Origin: Serratia liquefaciens
GTDB lineage: Bacteria > Pseudomonadota > Gammaproteobacteria > Enterobacterales > Enterobacteriaceae
Length of the DNA: 64,000 bases
NCBI GenBank assembly: GCA_012719855.1
Contig: JAAXZN010000015.1
Span: 1 to 64,000, forward strand
Reading direction: 5' to 3'
Part shown: positions 47,846 through 56,766 of the stretch, one piece after another
Layout of the letters: every line of letters begins with the position of its first letter
How positions within the stretch are numbered: position 1 is the first letter of the stretch
The notes under the pieces: generated by a model
What the model was told of the DNA's origin: nothing
What the model saw: only the letters and a program-made list of their open reading frames with translations
Databases searched by the model: none
Made by a program: the position numbers and the translations under genes

Positions 47846-47971
47846 AGCAAAGCGAAAGCAATGAAATTGTGATCGCGGTTACAGCGCTGTTTTAGCAGAA
47901 AAAGTGGCTAAAAACCTTTCGAATCGAAATGAAGTGAAAATTAATTGCCGCAGCGAAAGGCAAAATGAAAT
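47846..47971. promoter_or_regulatory. Candidate AgaR operators and CRP site upstream of agaR
   Basis: Three stretches read on the minus strand resemble the T-rich AgaR operator (TTTCRTTTYRTTTYNYTTKK): 47846-47868 (TTTCATTGCTTTCGCTTTGC), 47917-47940 and 47951-47971 (TTTCATTTTGCCTTTCGCTG). A CRP-like site, TGTGA-N6-TTACA, spans 47868-47883 and matches the consensus in 9 of 10 core bases. This suggests glucose repression plus specific repression of the aga operon. The consensus is from memory of E. coli work, so the AgaR part is tentative. Confidence 0.5.
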
Positions 47972-48069
47972 GTCAGGGCGAGCGCGGTAGCCGGGGTGAG
48001 AAGCCTGCCGCAGTGCGCAGAACGAAAGCGCCCGCGCAACGGCCAGGTTGGCCGACTTTTAGTTCGTCG

Positions 48070-48085
48070 GGTGATCGGGATCACA
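48070..48085. promoter_or_regulatory. Second CRP-like site in the agaR-MFS gap
   Basis: GGTGA (48070-48074), six bases, TCACA (48081-48085): 9 of 10 core bases of the CRP consensus. It lies about 205 bases upstream of the CynX-type MFS gene and almost 300 from agaR, so which gene it serves is unclear. The rest of the 514-bp gap 47776-48289 holds no supported gene. Confidence 0.5.
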
Positions 48086-48289
48086 TAATCGTAATTATGC
48101 CTATTCGGCGTGCCGCATGCGATAAGGGAAAGGCTTGCGCACCGCTTACTCGGCCCCTTGTCAGGCCAGGGGTTCTTCCCTACACTTGCGCGCAGATAGC
48201 GGTTCCCTGCCGCTACGTAAGCGTTAACGTCAATCAACGCATCATGCCGTGCAGAATTGATTGACTGCATGCCCTGGTGCGAGGAACTC

Positions 48290-49510
48290 ATGCCACAACC
48301 CGCTATAACCCCAACGCCTGCTGCGACAAAACGCAGCCGTTTACGTCATCCCTTGTTACTGGTCGCCGGCATTATGCTGGTCGCTGCCAACCTGCGTGCC
48401 GCGCTGACCAGCGTGGGGCCGCTGCTGGAACAGATCCAGCAGCAGTTGATGCTTTCCGCCACCTCGGCCGGTCTGCTTAATTCACTGCCGCTGATCCTGT
48501 TTGCCGTGCTGTCGCCGGTCACGCCCGGCCTGGCCAAACGCATCGGCATTGAGCGTACGCTGGGCATGGCGTTACTGCTGCTGGTGCTTGGTATTGTGCT
48601 GCGTTCGATGCCGCAATCCGGCATGCTGTGGCTGGGCAGCGTGTTGATCGGCGCCGCCATCGCGTTTGCCAACGTGGTGTTGCCCACGCTGGTAAAGCGG
48701 GACTTTCCAGAACGCGCCGCCGCCATGATTGCTGGCTATGCCGCGGTGATGTCGCTGGTGGCGGCCACCGCCTCCGGTCTGGCGGTACCGCTGGCGACGT
48801 TGCATGACCAAGGCTGGCGTTTTTCCCTGCTGTGCTGGAGCCTGCCGGCGCTGTTGGCGCTGATTGTCTGGCTGCCGCAGCTGCGCCGCTCATCGGCCCC
48901 GACGGCCGGTAACGCAGCGTCGGTTCAACCAGCACCGTCACGTTCCCCCTGGGGCAGTGCACTTGGTTGGCAGGTGGCGCTGTTTATGGGCCTGCAATCC
49001 ATCACCTTCTACACCATTATCGGTTGGTTCAGCACCTTTGCCGCCAGCCACGGTACGTCACCGCAACAGGCTGGTTTTGAGCTGTTTATTTACCAGGTGG
49101 TGGCGATCGTCGCCAACTTTGTCATGGTGTTTATTCTGCCGCGCGCCCGCGATCAGCGCGCCATCGCGCTATGCAGTTCTCTGCTGATTTTTATCGGCGT
49201 CGCCGGTCTGCTGCTGCTGCCGGGTTACTCTCTGGTGTGGTTGATTTTTGCCGGACTGGGGGCGGGGGGGTCTTTGGTGCTGGCGCTGTCGTTCTTTGGC
49301 CTGCGCAGCAGCCATCATCATCAGGCCACGCAGCTGTCGGGCATGGCGCAATCGGTCGGCTATCTGTTGGCGGCGCTGGGACCCACGCTGTTCGGTTTGT
49401 TACACGATCTGACTCAGGGTTGGCGATTGCCACTGATCGTTCTGCTGTGCCTGACACTGCTGCAAATGCTGTTTGGCATGTTAGCCGGGCGCAATCGGGT
49501 TATTCGTTAA
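48290..49510 (+). CDS. CynX/NimT-family MFS transporter
   Basis: 406 residues from the ATG at 48290, which has GAGGA four bases upstream; an in-frame start at 48257 lacks a ribosome site. About 12 helices. ANLRAALTSVGPLLEQIQQQ after the first helix and the ALSFFGLRSSHHHQATQLSG loop are typical of the CynX (cyanate)/NimT (2-nitroimidazole) family. Substrate unknown. Its last 11 bases overlap the convergent small gene at 49500. Confidence 0.9.
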   Translation: MPQPAITPTPAATKRSRLRHPLLLVAGIMLVAANLRAALTSVGPLLEQIQQQLMLSATSAGLLNSLPLILFAVLSPVTPGLAKRIGIERTLGMALLLLVLGIVLRSMPQSGMLWLGSVLIGAAIAFANVVLPTLVKRDFPERAAAMIAGYAAVMSLVAATASGLAVPLATLHDQGWRFSLLCWSLPALLALIVWLPQLRRSSAPTAGNAASVQPAPSRSPWGSALGWQVALFMGLQSITFYTIIGWFSTFAASHGTSPQQAGFELFIYQVVAIVANFVMVFILPRARDQRAIALCSSLLIFIGVAGLLLLPGYSLVWLIFAGLGAGGSLVLALSFFGLRSSHHHQATQLSGMAQSVGYLLAALGPTLFGLLHDLTQGWRLPLIVLLCLTLLQMLFGMLAGRNRVIR

Positions 49511-49673
49511 TCTCAGGTGGAACGGGGTGTTCCGGCCCTGGGTCCCCGGCATCGTCCTGCCAGAGATCGTTGATAAAATCCCGTTGCTCGCTCGTCAACT
49601 GCCATGAAGGGGGGATTTTGGCCGGACTTTCATCCCGGTCGCCCCCCGTGCGCTTTACGCGTTTTTTATCCAT
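49500..49673 (-). CDS. Small soluble protein, partner of the YmiA-like protein (YciX-like?)
   Basis: 57 residues starting MDKKRVKRTGGDRDESPAKI, a basic head and an acidic, Pro-rich tail; no membrane segment. It begins 11 bases after the YmiA-like gene on the same strand. In E. coli the small genes ymiA and yciX are adjacent in this order, so this may be the YciX equivalent, though I recognise the pair rather than the sequence. A start further upstream (49760) would overlap ymiA and is unlikely. Function unknown. Confidence 0.65.
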   Translation of the reverse strand: MDKKRVKRTGGDRDESPAKIPPSWQLTSEQRDFINDLWQDDAGDPGPEHPVPPEINE

Positions 49674-49684
49674 CACCCTACTTC

Positions 49685-49798
49685 CTAAATAAACAGCCAA
49701 TAAATCACGGCGGCGACGGCCAACCAAAATACCCCGCAGCCGATAAATACGCACAGCCAAGCTTTACGTTTGATATCCGCGTCATCCTTGCCTATCAC
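49685..49798 (-). CDS. ymiA: YmiA-like single-span membrane protein
   Basis: 37 residues, too short for usual gene calling: MIGKDDADIKRKAWLCVFIG, then a hydrophobic span ending in AAVIYWLFI. A GTG start at 49798 has GGAG five bases upstream. The KRKAWL-VF-G...FW pattern matches the E. coli YmiA small membrane protein as I recall it. A single helix with a charged, presumably cytoplasmic head. Function unknown. First of a two-gene operon. Confidence 0.7.
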   Translation of the reverse strand: MIGKDDADIKRKAWLCVFIGCGVFWLAVAAVIYWLFI

Positions 49799-49870
49799 AG
49801 TCGCTCCATCCAATAGATTAAACTAATCGATAATTGATTATTGATCTATTTAAACGATCAATAAAGTAGT

Positions 49871-50004
49871 TTGTTCCTATGGAAATTATAAAAATATGTG
49901 CTAACCCGTAAGAGGGACTCACGCAAAGAGGTGGAGAACCCCCTGAGAGCGCGGGTTCTGGCCGTACAAAAATGAACCTCGCTGAGGGCCCTTGGCCGTT
50001 TTTT
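49871..50004 (+). ncRNA. Possible unassigned small RNA or structured leader
   Basis: The 392-bp gap 49799-50190 has no supported gene, but on the plus strand it shows, in order: a promoter-like TTGTTC (49871-49876) with TATGTG about 18 bases on, a perfect 7-bp hairpin AGAACCC (49935-49941) / GGGTTCT (49953-49959), a small CCTC-GCT-GAGG hairpin (49977-49987), and GGCC-CTT-GGCC (49987-49997) followed by G and six T. The last part resembles a short terminator. I know no RNA with this sequence. The rest, up to 50190, shows nothing clear. Confidence 0.3.
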
Positions 50005-50190
50005 ATGATACTGACAACCAGAACAAAGCAATGGGTAATACGAGCTTTTATGAAATAAAAAACCATTAAAAAACTAAATTAATCGCACGATCGACCAAGA
50101 CCCTGGTTAGCTTATGGTTAATTGAGTTTTTGAAAGGGATTTTAACGGGAGGGATGGCTCGGGCAACGAGCGCCGCCCGAGTGACATTAA

Positions 50191-51843
50191 TCAGTCAAGA
50201 TGTGAAACCGAGTCTTTACTGGCGAGTTCACGCTCGCTGCCGGTCAATTCGCTAAGGTGCCCATCGCGCATTTGCAACAGGCGGTCCGCATGTTCGAAAT
50301 AGTGATCGTCATGACTAATGGCAAACACCGTTTTGCCCAACGCACGCAGCTGCGGCAGCAATTCGCGGTAGAAGATGCGCCTAAATTGCGGATCCTGATC
50401 CGCCGCCCATTCGTCCAATAGCAGAATATCCCGCCCTTCGGCCACCGCCAGCAACAGTGCCAGACGCTTGCGTTGCCCCTGGGACAACTGAGGATTGGTC
50501 ACCCGAAGACCGTCAAACTCCAGCTTGTTTTTCATGTTCAGGCGATGAAGCCAGCTTTCCACCAGTTCAGCATCCGGCTGCCCGCCATCAGGCCCCTGCA
50601 AATGCTGGAACGGATGAAAATCGGTGAAAATAGCGGAAAACAACCGGCGATATTGGTGCATATCCGCCGGGTTCTGCGCAATGCCGTCCAGCAATATCTG
50701 CCCACTGACCGGCTGATACAGCCCGGTCAGCAGCATGGCCAGCGTCGATTTTCCGCTGCCATTGCCACCAATCAGGAACACCAATTCGCCGCGGCGCAGC
50801 GTCAAATTCAGCGGGCCCACGGCGAACCCTGCCTTTTCTTCCGTCGCGCCATAGTGGAACATCACCCCACGCAGCTCCAATGTTTGCCAGGCTTTGGCCG
50901 CTACCGCAGGAAATTGCTCTTGATAGTCGGCGAGCCGTAAGGATTTGACCTTGTTGAAGGCCACTTCTGCGCTGATAAGCGTAGGGAATGCCCCCACCGC
51001 CTGCAGTAACGGCGTGCGCAGGAACAGCAGCGTCAGTGAATAGGTCGCCGCCACGGCAGTATCGGCCCAGCCTAGGCTGTTGGCCATATAGAACACCAGG
51101 CCTATCGCGCCCAGCATCATGATATTCGACCAGTTCACCGCGCTAAGATGAAAGGTATCGGCACGAATAATATGATAACGATACTCTTCGGCATCCGACT
51201 GGTAGGCCTGGCGAAACAGCGCTTTGGCACGATCGCGGTTCAACGCCAGCTCTTTACGGCCGTCAATGGCTGACTGATAGTGCTGATAGAGTTGCTCTTC
51301 GGATTCACGCACGTTGGTCAGGTGACGATAGACCCGCGATACCAGACAGCCGCTGCCAAACACCGTTACCGCGACCCAGATGGCCGTCACCGCCAGCATC
51401 TGCGGCGACAGCCAGCCCAGATAGGCCGCAGATCCCAACGTCAATATCACCCCCTGCACCAGTTCGGGCAAACGCACAAAAGCCAGGGTAATATTGCGAA
51501 TGTCGCTGGCCAGGCTCGCCAACAGCGCAGCACTGCCCAACTGTTCAATCCGCTCAATAGGGGTATCCAGGATCCGTTTCACCAGTTGACCCCGTAGCCG
51601 GAACACAAAGTGGTGGCCCAGGGTGGTCAGCGCCAACTGCGAACCCAGCGTCACAGCCATCAGCAATGCCAGCAACCCGAGAAACTCCGGCAATACCGCC
51701 AGCGGATCGCCCGCCGCCGTCATCAGCCGCAGGTTGATAAAGGCAATGATGCCGATACCCAATGCCGCGCTGGCCATGGTCAACGCCATTACCGCCACAA
51801 ACGGCCAGCGATATTGGCGGTAAACCACCCGTAGCAACTCCAT
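50191..51843 (-). CDS. yojI: YojI-like ABC exporter (cyclic peptide/siderophore type)
   Basis: 550 residues, close to E. coli YojI (547). N-terminal six-helix domain ([38 protein letters not shown]) fused to an ATPase: Walker [15 protein letters not shown], signature [14 protein letters not shown], Walker [14 protein letters not shown], switch ISHDDHYF. YojI with TolC exports microcin J25 in E. coli; relatives such as PvdE and SyrD serve siderophores and cyclic lipopeptides. A promoter overlapping a Fur-like box lies upstream (51880-51924), pointing to iron control. Confidence 0.93.
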   Translation of the reverse strand: MELLRVVYRQYRWPFVAVMALTMASAALGIGIIAFINLRLMTAAGDPLAVLPEFLGLLALLMAVTLGSQLALTTLGHHFVFRLRGQLVKRILDTPIERIEQLGSAALLASLASDIRNITLAFVRLPELVQGVILTLGSAAYLGWLSPQMLAVTAIWVAVTVFGSGCLVSRVYRHLTNVRESEEQLYQHYQSAIDGRKELALNRDRAKALFRQAYQSDAEEYRYHIIRADTFHLSAVNWSNIMMLGAIGLVFYMANSLGWADTAVAATYSLTLLFLRTPLLQAVGAFPTLISAEVAFNKVKSLRLADYQEQFPAVAAKAWQTLELRGVMFHYGATEEKAGFAVGPLNLTLRRGELVFLIGGNGSGKSTLAMLLTGLYQPVSGQILLDGIAQNPADMHQYRRLFSAIFTDFHPFQHLQGPDGGQPDAELVESWLHRLNMKNKLEFDGLRVTNPQLSQGQRKRLALLLAVAEGRDILLLDEWAADQDPQFRRIFYRELLPQLRALGKTVFAISHDDHYFEHADRLLQMRDGHLSELTGSERELASKDSVSHLD

Positions 51844-51879
51844 GAAAAACCCTTACCCTGAAATATTGAGATGGCAGGC

Positions 51880-51924
51880 ATTGTAAGCGGCCAAAAAGTG
51901 ATATCAATAACAATTCTCATATTG
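51880..51924 (-). promoter_or_regulatory. yojI promoter with overlapping Fur-box-like sequence
   Basis: On the minus strand TTGATA (51902-51907) and TACAAT (51880-51885) are 16 bp apart, a good sigma-70 promoter about 35 bases before the yojI ATG. AATAACAATTCTCATATTG at 51906-51924 matches the 19-bp Fur consensus GATAATGATAATCATTATC at 11 positions and adjoins the -35. Fur with iron would block the promoter (inference). It could also act on the divergent LysR gene at 51997. Confidence 0.55.
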
Positions 51925-51996
51925 TCGTCGACGATTGATTCCTGCCCGAGAGGATTTACACTGGCTGGAGATCTGGGACAAGGAAAACCAAGACTG

Positions 51997-52917
51997 ATGC
52001 TGCCTACACATGAATATGCCAACGATTTGATCCTGTTCGCCTTAATTGTTGATTGCGGTTCTTTCAGCAAAGCCGCGGAAACGGCCGGTATCACCAGTTC
52101 GGTGGTCAGCAAGCGTATTGGACGCCTGGAGAAATCCCTAGGTGCACGCCTGCTTTATCGCACCACACGCAGCCTGACGCTGACGGAAAATGGCCGCAGC
52201 CTGTATCGCCAGGCCAAAGAGATCAGCGCCAAAATTCAGGATGCGCTGAACCTCGTCAGCGAAAACAGCGACGAATTGACCGGCGTTATCCGCATGTCGG
52301 TGCCGACCATTTCGGGCGAGCTGCTGCTCAGCGAGAGCGTGGCGGAATTCTGTGCGCGGCATCCGAACCTGAAGGTGGAGATGCGGCTGGAGAATCGCTT
52401 TGCCGATCTGGTCAACGAAGGGATAGATCTGGCGATCCGCACCGGCACCCTGCCAGATTCAAGCCTCATCGCACGCCACATTCTTGACTCCCGTTGGGTG
52501 ATAGTCTGCTCGCCCGGTTACCTGCAGCAGCACGCCGAACCCCATTCGGCCGACGACCTGCTCAAACATAACTGCCTGACCTATACCTATCAGGAAAGTG
52601 GTACCGACAACTGGCTGATGAAGCCACCGGGCGGCAGCGAGATTTATGAGCTGCAGGTCAAAGGCAATTTGTCCGCCAATAACGCGCGGGCCATCCGCAA
52701 GGCGGCGATCGGCGGTTATGGCATCGCCATGGTGCCACGTTGCATGGTGTTCGAGGATTTGCAGGAAGGCACGCTGGTAGAAGTTTTGTCCGGCCACTGT
52801 GGCAAGGTATTAGGCGTTTATGCGGTCTACCCTTATACCCGCAATTTACCGCTAAAAACCCGGTTACTGATCGAACATATCATCGCGGACTATCAAAATA
52901 TCAGCCATTATTTTTGA
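51997..52917 (+). CDS. LysR-type regulator upstream of lldPD
   Basis: 306 residues from ATG 51997; an AGGA lies 12 bases upstream, a poor spacing, and the frame stays open to 51871. HTH: LILFALIVDCGSFSKAAETA, then ITSSVVSKRIGRLEKSLGAR. The effector domain starts near residue 90. It is divergent from yojI and 336 bp upstream of the lactate genes on the same strand. Enterobacterial lldPD is usually run by the GntR-type LldR; none is present here, so this protein may take that role (inference). Confidence 0.88.
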   Translation: MLPTHEYANDLILFALIVDCGSFSKAAETAGITSSVVSKRIGRLEKSLGARLLYRTTRSLTLTENGRSLYRQAKEISAKIQDALNLVSENSDELTGVIRMSVPTISGELLLSESVAEFCARHPNLKVEMRLENRFADLVNEGIDLAIRTGTLPDSSLIARHILDSRWVIVCSPGYLQQHAEPHSADDLLKHNCLTYTYQESGTDNWLMKPPGGSEIYELQVKGNLSANNARAIRKAAIGGYGIAMVPRCMVFEDLQEGTLVEVLSGHCGKVLGVYAVYPYTRNLPLKTRLLIEHIIADYQNISHYF

Positions 52918-53253
52918 GGCCGATCACAATATCCTTCCTTTCAGCCGCAGGATGCCGGCGCGGGATTACAGCATTTTTAGATATAATCTATGGTGAATTA
53001 ACGCCTAATTAATGTGATCCATCCCCATCTCCGCTTTAATTAAATAACCAATTCCTTGATTTTTAAATCAATATTCCTTACCCCTTCATGTACCAATAAT
53101 CCCATTTTGTAATCATCACGCTGACGCTTTTCGATGTTAAAAAATTGCCGTATAGCACCGCCTCCAATGTTGTGATTAGAATAAAAATGTTGCGGCAATT
53201 AACCATTTAGCTACATCTCCGCGAAAATAAAAATAATAACCGAAGAGGATCTT
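52918..53253 (+). promoter_or_regulatory. lldPD upstream region
   Basis: The 336-bp gap holds no supported gene. It is AT-rich from about 53030 to 53250 and ends with GAGGA before the lldP ATG, so it should contain the lldPD promoter. I found no operator good enough to name. Confidence 0.4.
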
Positions 53254-54837
53254 ATGTCCCTTTTTTTCAGCGTTGCGCCCATCGTCCTGCTGATTTGGAT
53301 GATGACCAAACGGAATGGCGTTCCCTCTTACCTCGCTCTGCCGCTGACGGCTATCGTCGTATATGCCGTGCAGCTACTGTGGTTCGACAATGCTCCCCTG
53401 CTGTTGCATGCCAATATCGTCACTGCGCTGGTGGCGGTCTTAACCCCTATCACCATCATCGCCGGTGCGATTTTGCTGAACAAACTGATGCAGATCAGCG
53501 GGGCGGAAAACGTGGTACGCCGCTGGTTGGAGAATATCAGCCCCAATCCCGTGGCACAGTTGATGATCATCGGTTGGGCATTCGCGTTCATGATAGAAGG
53601 CGCCAGCGGCTTCGGCACGCCGGCGGCTATCGCGGCCCCCATTCTGGTGGGGCTCGGCTTTAACCCACTGCGGGTCGCCCTGCTGACGTTGGTGATGAAC
53701 TCGGTGCCCGTCTCCTTCGGCGCCGTGGGCACCCCCACCTGGTTTGGCTTTGCCAATCTGGGCCTGTCGGACGCCAGCATGTTGGAAATTGGGCGCCAGA
53801 CCGCGCTGATCCATTTTGTCGCCGGGTTCGTGATCCCGCTGCTGGCGTTGCGTTTTATCGTTTCCTGGTGGGACATTCGCCGCAATTTGCCTTTTATTCT
53901 GCTTAGCGTCCTGAGCTGTACCCTGCCCTATCTGCTGCTGGCCCAGGTGAATTATGAGTTTCCGGCGCTGGTCGGCGGCGCCATTGGCCTGGCGGTGTCG
54001 GTGTTGCTGGCCCGCGCCGGCATCGGCCTGGCTCGCGTAGAAAAACAACAGGAAAACGCCCAGCCGGTGCCCTTTATGCAGGTGCTCAAAGCCATGACGC
54101 CGACCCTGCTGCTGATTGCTATCCTGATAGTGACCCGCATCCACCAATTGGGCATCAAAGCGCTGCTCAACAGTACGGCGCCGCTGTGGCAAGGGAATCT
54201 CGGTTGGCTGGGGGAACTGCGCGTCAGCGACGCCCTGATTATCGAGCTGCAACAGGTGCTCGGCACCTCGGCCGCCGCCAGCTACAAGACGCTGTACGTG
54301 CCCGCGCTGATCCCCTTTCTGCTGGTAGTGCTGCTGTGCATTCCGCTGTTTCGGCTGAACCGTCACCAGGTCAAACAGATGTTCAGCGAAACCGGTCAAC
54401 GGATAGCCAGGCCCTTTATCGCCCTGTTGGGTGCCCTGGTGATGGTCAACCTGATGATGCAGGGGGAAAACGACGCGCCGGTGATCCTGATTGGTAAAGC
54501 GCTGGCGGCGCTGACGGGGGAAAGCTGGCTGCTGTTCTCTTCTTTCCTGGGCGCGCTGGGGTCGTTCTTCTCTGGCTCGAATACCGTTTCCAACCTGACG
54601 TTCGGCGGCATCCAACAGTCGATCGCCCTGAGCAGCGGGCTAAACGTCAACCTGACGCTGGCGCTGCAATCCGTCGGGGGCGCCATGGGCAATATGGTGT
54701 GCCTGAACAATATTATCGCCGTCTGTTCGATCCTCGGGATCGGCAACGCCGAAGGAAAAATCATCAGAAAGACCGTGCTGCCGATGCTGGCGTACGGAGG
54801 GATCGCCGCCGTCATGGCCCAGATCCTGGCTCTCTGA
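53254..54837 (+). CDS. lldP: L-lactate permease (LctP family)
   Basis: 527 residues with about 12-14 membrane helices, LctP family. Signatures: IEGASGFGTPAAIAAPILVG, FGAVGTPTWFGF and SFFSGSNTVSNLTFGGIQ. It carries lactate and perhaps glycolate with protons. Slightly shorter than E. coli LldP (551). The dehydrogenase gene follows 34 bases later, which fits one operon for growth on lactate. Confidence 0.92.
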   Translation: MSLFFSVAPIVLLIWMMTKRNGVPSYLALPLTAIVVYAVQLLWFDNAPLLLHANIVTALVAVLTPITIIAGAILLNKLMQISGAENVVRRWLENISPNPVAQLMIIGWAFAFMIEGASGFGTPAAIAAPILVGLGFNPLRVALLTLVMNSVPVSFGAVGTPTWFGFANLGLSDASMLEIGRQTALIHFVAGFVIPLLALRFIVSWWDIRRNLPFILLSVLSCTLPYLLLAQVNYEFPALVGGAIGLAVSVLLARAGIGLARVEKQQENAQPVPFMQVLKAMTPTLLLIAILIVTRIHQLGIKALLNSTAPLWQGNLGWLGELRVSDALIIELQQVLGTSAAASYKTLYVPALIPFLLVVLLCIPLFRLNRHQVKQMFSETGQRIARPFIALLGALVMVNLMMQGENDAPVILIGKALAALTGESWLLFSSFLGALGSFFSGSNTVSNLTFGGIQQSIALSSGLNVNLTLALQSVGGAMGNMVCLNNIIAVCSILGIGNAEGKIIRKTVLPMLAYGGIAAVMAQILAL

Positions 54838-54871
54838 TCCAAAGCACGTTATCGAAAGAAGGTAAAAAAAC

Positions 54872-56014
54872 ATGATCATCTCCGCCTCAACCGACTATCG
54901 GGCTGCCGCGCAAGCCAAGCTTCCGCCCTTTTTGTTCCACTATATTGACGGCGGGGCCTACGCGGAGCATACGCTCAAGCGCAATACCGAAGATCTGGCC
55001 GATATCGCCCTGCGCCAGCGCGTGCTGCGCAATATGTCAGACCTGAGTCTGGAAACCCACCTGTTCGGCGAAAAGCTGGCGATGCCGGTGATACTGGGTC
55101 CGGTCGGGTTAACCGGCATGTATGCCCGTCGCGGCGAAGTACAGGCGGCTCGGGCCGCGGCGCAGAAAGGCATTCCCTTTACGCTGTCTACGGTTTCGGT
55201 ATGCCCGATTGAGGAAGTCGCGCCGGCCATCGATCGGCCCATGTGGTTCCAGCTGTACGTGCTGAAGGACCGTGGCTTTATGCGTAATGCGCTCGAGCGT
55301 GCCAAAGCGGCCGGGGTGAAAACGCTGGTGTTCACCGTTGATATGCCGGTCCCCGGCGCGCGCTATCGCGACGCCCATTCCGGTATGAGCGGCCCCAACG
55401 CTTCCCTGCGCCGCGTGCTGCAGGCGTTTACTCACCCGCAATGGGCCTGGGACGTTGGCCTGCTGGGGAAACCGCACGATCTGGGCAATGTGTCAGCCTA
55501 TCGCGGTAAACCGACCAGTCTCGAAGACTATATCGGCTGGCTGGGGGCCAACTTCGATCCTTCCATCTCCTGGAAAGATCTGGAGTGGATCCGCGAATTC
55601 TGGGAAGGGCCGATGATCATTAAAGGCATTCTGGATCCCGAAGACGCCAAGGATGCGGTGCGATTCGGTGCCGACGGCATCATCGTCTCCAACCACGGCG
55701 GCCGTCAGTTGGACGGCGTGCTCTCGACCGCACGCGCCATGCCGGCGATCGCCGATGCGGTAAAAGGCGACATTACGTTGCTGGCCGACTCCGGCATCCG
55801 CAGCGGATTGGACGTGGTGCGAATGATCGCTCTGGGGGCTGACAGCGTACTGCTGGGGCGCGCCTTCGTTTACGCGCTGGCCGCCGCCGGTCAGGCCGGT
55901 GTCGCTAACCTGCTGGAGCTGTTGGATAAAGAGATGCGCGTTGCCATGACGCTCACCGGAGCCAAAACCATTGCTGAAATTGGCGCCGGATCTTTGGTCC
56001 ACGGACGCGGCTGA
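54872..56014 (+). CDS. lldD: L-lactate dehydrogenase, FMN-dependent, quinone-linked
   Basis: 380 residues; oxidises L-lactate to pyruvate at the inner membrane and passes electrons to quinone. FMN alpha-hydroxyacid dehydrogenase fold: [20 protein letters not shown] start, [33 protein letters not shown], the catalytic [12 protein letters not shown] with active His, and the FMN-binding [27 protein letters not shown] precedes its ATG. Second gene of the lld operon. Confidence 0.97.
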   Translation: MIISASTDYRAAAQAKLPPFLFHYIDGGAYAEHTLKRNTEDLADIALRQRVLRNMSDLSLETHLFGEKLAMPVILGPVGLTGMYARRGEVQAARAAAQKGIPFTLSTVSVCPIEEVAPAIDRPMWFQLYVLKDRGFMRNALERAKAAGVKTLVFTVDMPVPGARYRDAHSGMSGPNASLRRVLQAFTHPQWAWDVGLLGKPHDLGNVSAYRGKPTSLEDYIGWLGANFDPSISWKDLEWIREFWEGPMIIKGILDPEDAKDAVRFGADGIIVSNHGGRQLDGVLSTARAMPAIADAVKGDITLLADSGIRSGLDVVRMIALGADSVLLGRAFVYALAAAGQAGVANLLELLDKEMRVAMTLTGAKTIAEIGAGSLVHGRG

Positions 56015-56023
56015 CACCCTCCC

Positions 56024-56046
56024 CTGGCGGCTCCTGAAGCCGCCAG
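56024..56046 (+). terminator. Hairpin after lldD
   Basis: A perfect 8-bp stem, CTGGCGGC (56024-56031) / GCCGCCAG (56039-56046), starts 10 bases after the lldD stop. No U-run follows. Confidence 0.5.
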
Positions 56047-56103
56047 CATGATGGCCGTTGCACCCACCGTGGCGACGGTGCTCTCGCCAGCCATGAGCCG
56101 TAA

Positions 56104-56136
56104 TTGCCCGTTGTCACCTGCGGTTTAAACGGGCAA
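56104..56136. repeat. Interrupted perfect inverted repeat, 9-bp arms
   Basis: TTGCCCGTT (56104-56112), 15 bases, AACGGGCAA (56128-56136). It lies between lldD and the VOC gene, about 105 bases before the VOC ATG. No T-run on either strand, so an operator is as likely as a terminator. Confidence 0.5.
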
Positions 56137-56242
56137 CGCCACTCATAAATCGCCCCATGCTAACTTATGCCGATTCAGTCTGATGGTTGCCGGATAACGG
56201 GTGCATGATGGTGGCCTGGCCCTTTCTTTCAAGGCATCACCG

Positions 56243-56674
56243 ATGACGACAAAACTCACCGAAGCCGGTTTTTGGCGCAAGACCGCGGACTCTTCAACGT
56301 TGAAAGAGCCGAGGGTTTTGATCCGGGTCTATGTCGGCGAAGGCGAAATAGACCGCACCATCGCCTTTTATGAACAGCTGCAGGGAGTGCAGGCAGACAT
56401 GCGTTTTGATTTTCCTCAGCACAGCCTGGTGTTGGCAGCCGTCGGCCCCTTTTTGATCCTGGAAGGGTCGCCAGAGAATTTGCAGCCCTTCCGCTCTACC
56501 GTCGGCACGCTGTTGGTCGATGATATTTATCCCTATCATCAACGCCTGCTGGACGCCGGAGCAGAAATATTTTTCGGTCCGGTGGAAGTCCCGACCGGTG
56601 CCTGTTTCAATGCCCGCCTGCCCGACGGTACGGTGCTGGAATATGTTCACCACCGACCGCGCGACGGCGAGTAA
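56243..56674 (+). CDS. VOC-superfamily (glyoxalase/bleomycin-resistance-like) protein
   Basis: 143 residues from ATG 56243. One vicinal-oxygen-chelate domain: ERTIAFYEQ-type motif as DRTIAFYEQLQG, then FLILEGSPENL, DDIYPYHQRLLDAGAEIFFG and the ending ARLPDGTVLEYVHHRP, where a metal-binding Glu is usual. Substrate unknown. Unclear operon; the convergent LysR gene ends 92 bases downstream. Confidence 0.82.
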   Translation: MTTKLTEAGFWRKTADSSTLKEPRVLIRVYVGEGEIDRTIAFYEQLQGVQADMRFDFPQHSLVLAAVGPFLILEGSPENLQPFRSTVGTLLVDDIYPYHQRLLDAGAEIFFGPVEVPTGACFNARLPDGTVLEYVHHRPRDGE

Positions 56675-56766
56675 AGCCGCCTGGTTACTCTCGCCGCAAA
56701 AAGAAATGCTTGATGGTTTGCCGCAGCCATTGATGCGCGGCACCGCACAAGAGCCCAATGTGCCGT

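Noticed and set aside
47941-48291. 116-codon minus-strand and 99-codon plus-strand frames in the agaR-MFS gap
   Set aside because: They overlap each other and the candidate operators and have no good start site or recognisable motif.
49818-50066. 82-codon minus-strand frame before yojI
   Set aside because: AT-rich tail and hairpin region translated by chance; no ribosome site and no family.
53440-54615. 391-codon frame antisense to lldP
   Set aside because: Rich in Gln, Arg and His, no domain, overlaps a clear LctP-family gene in full.
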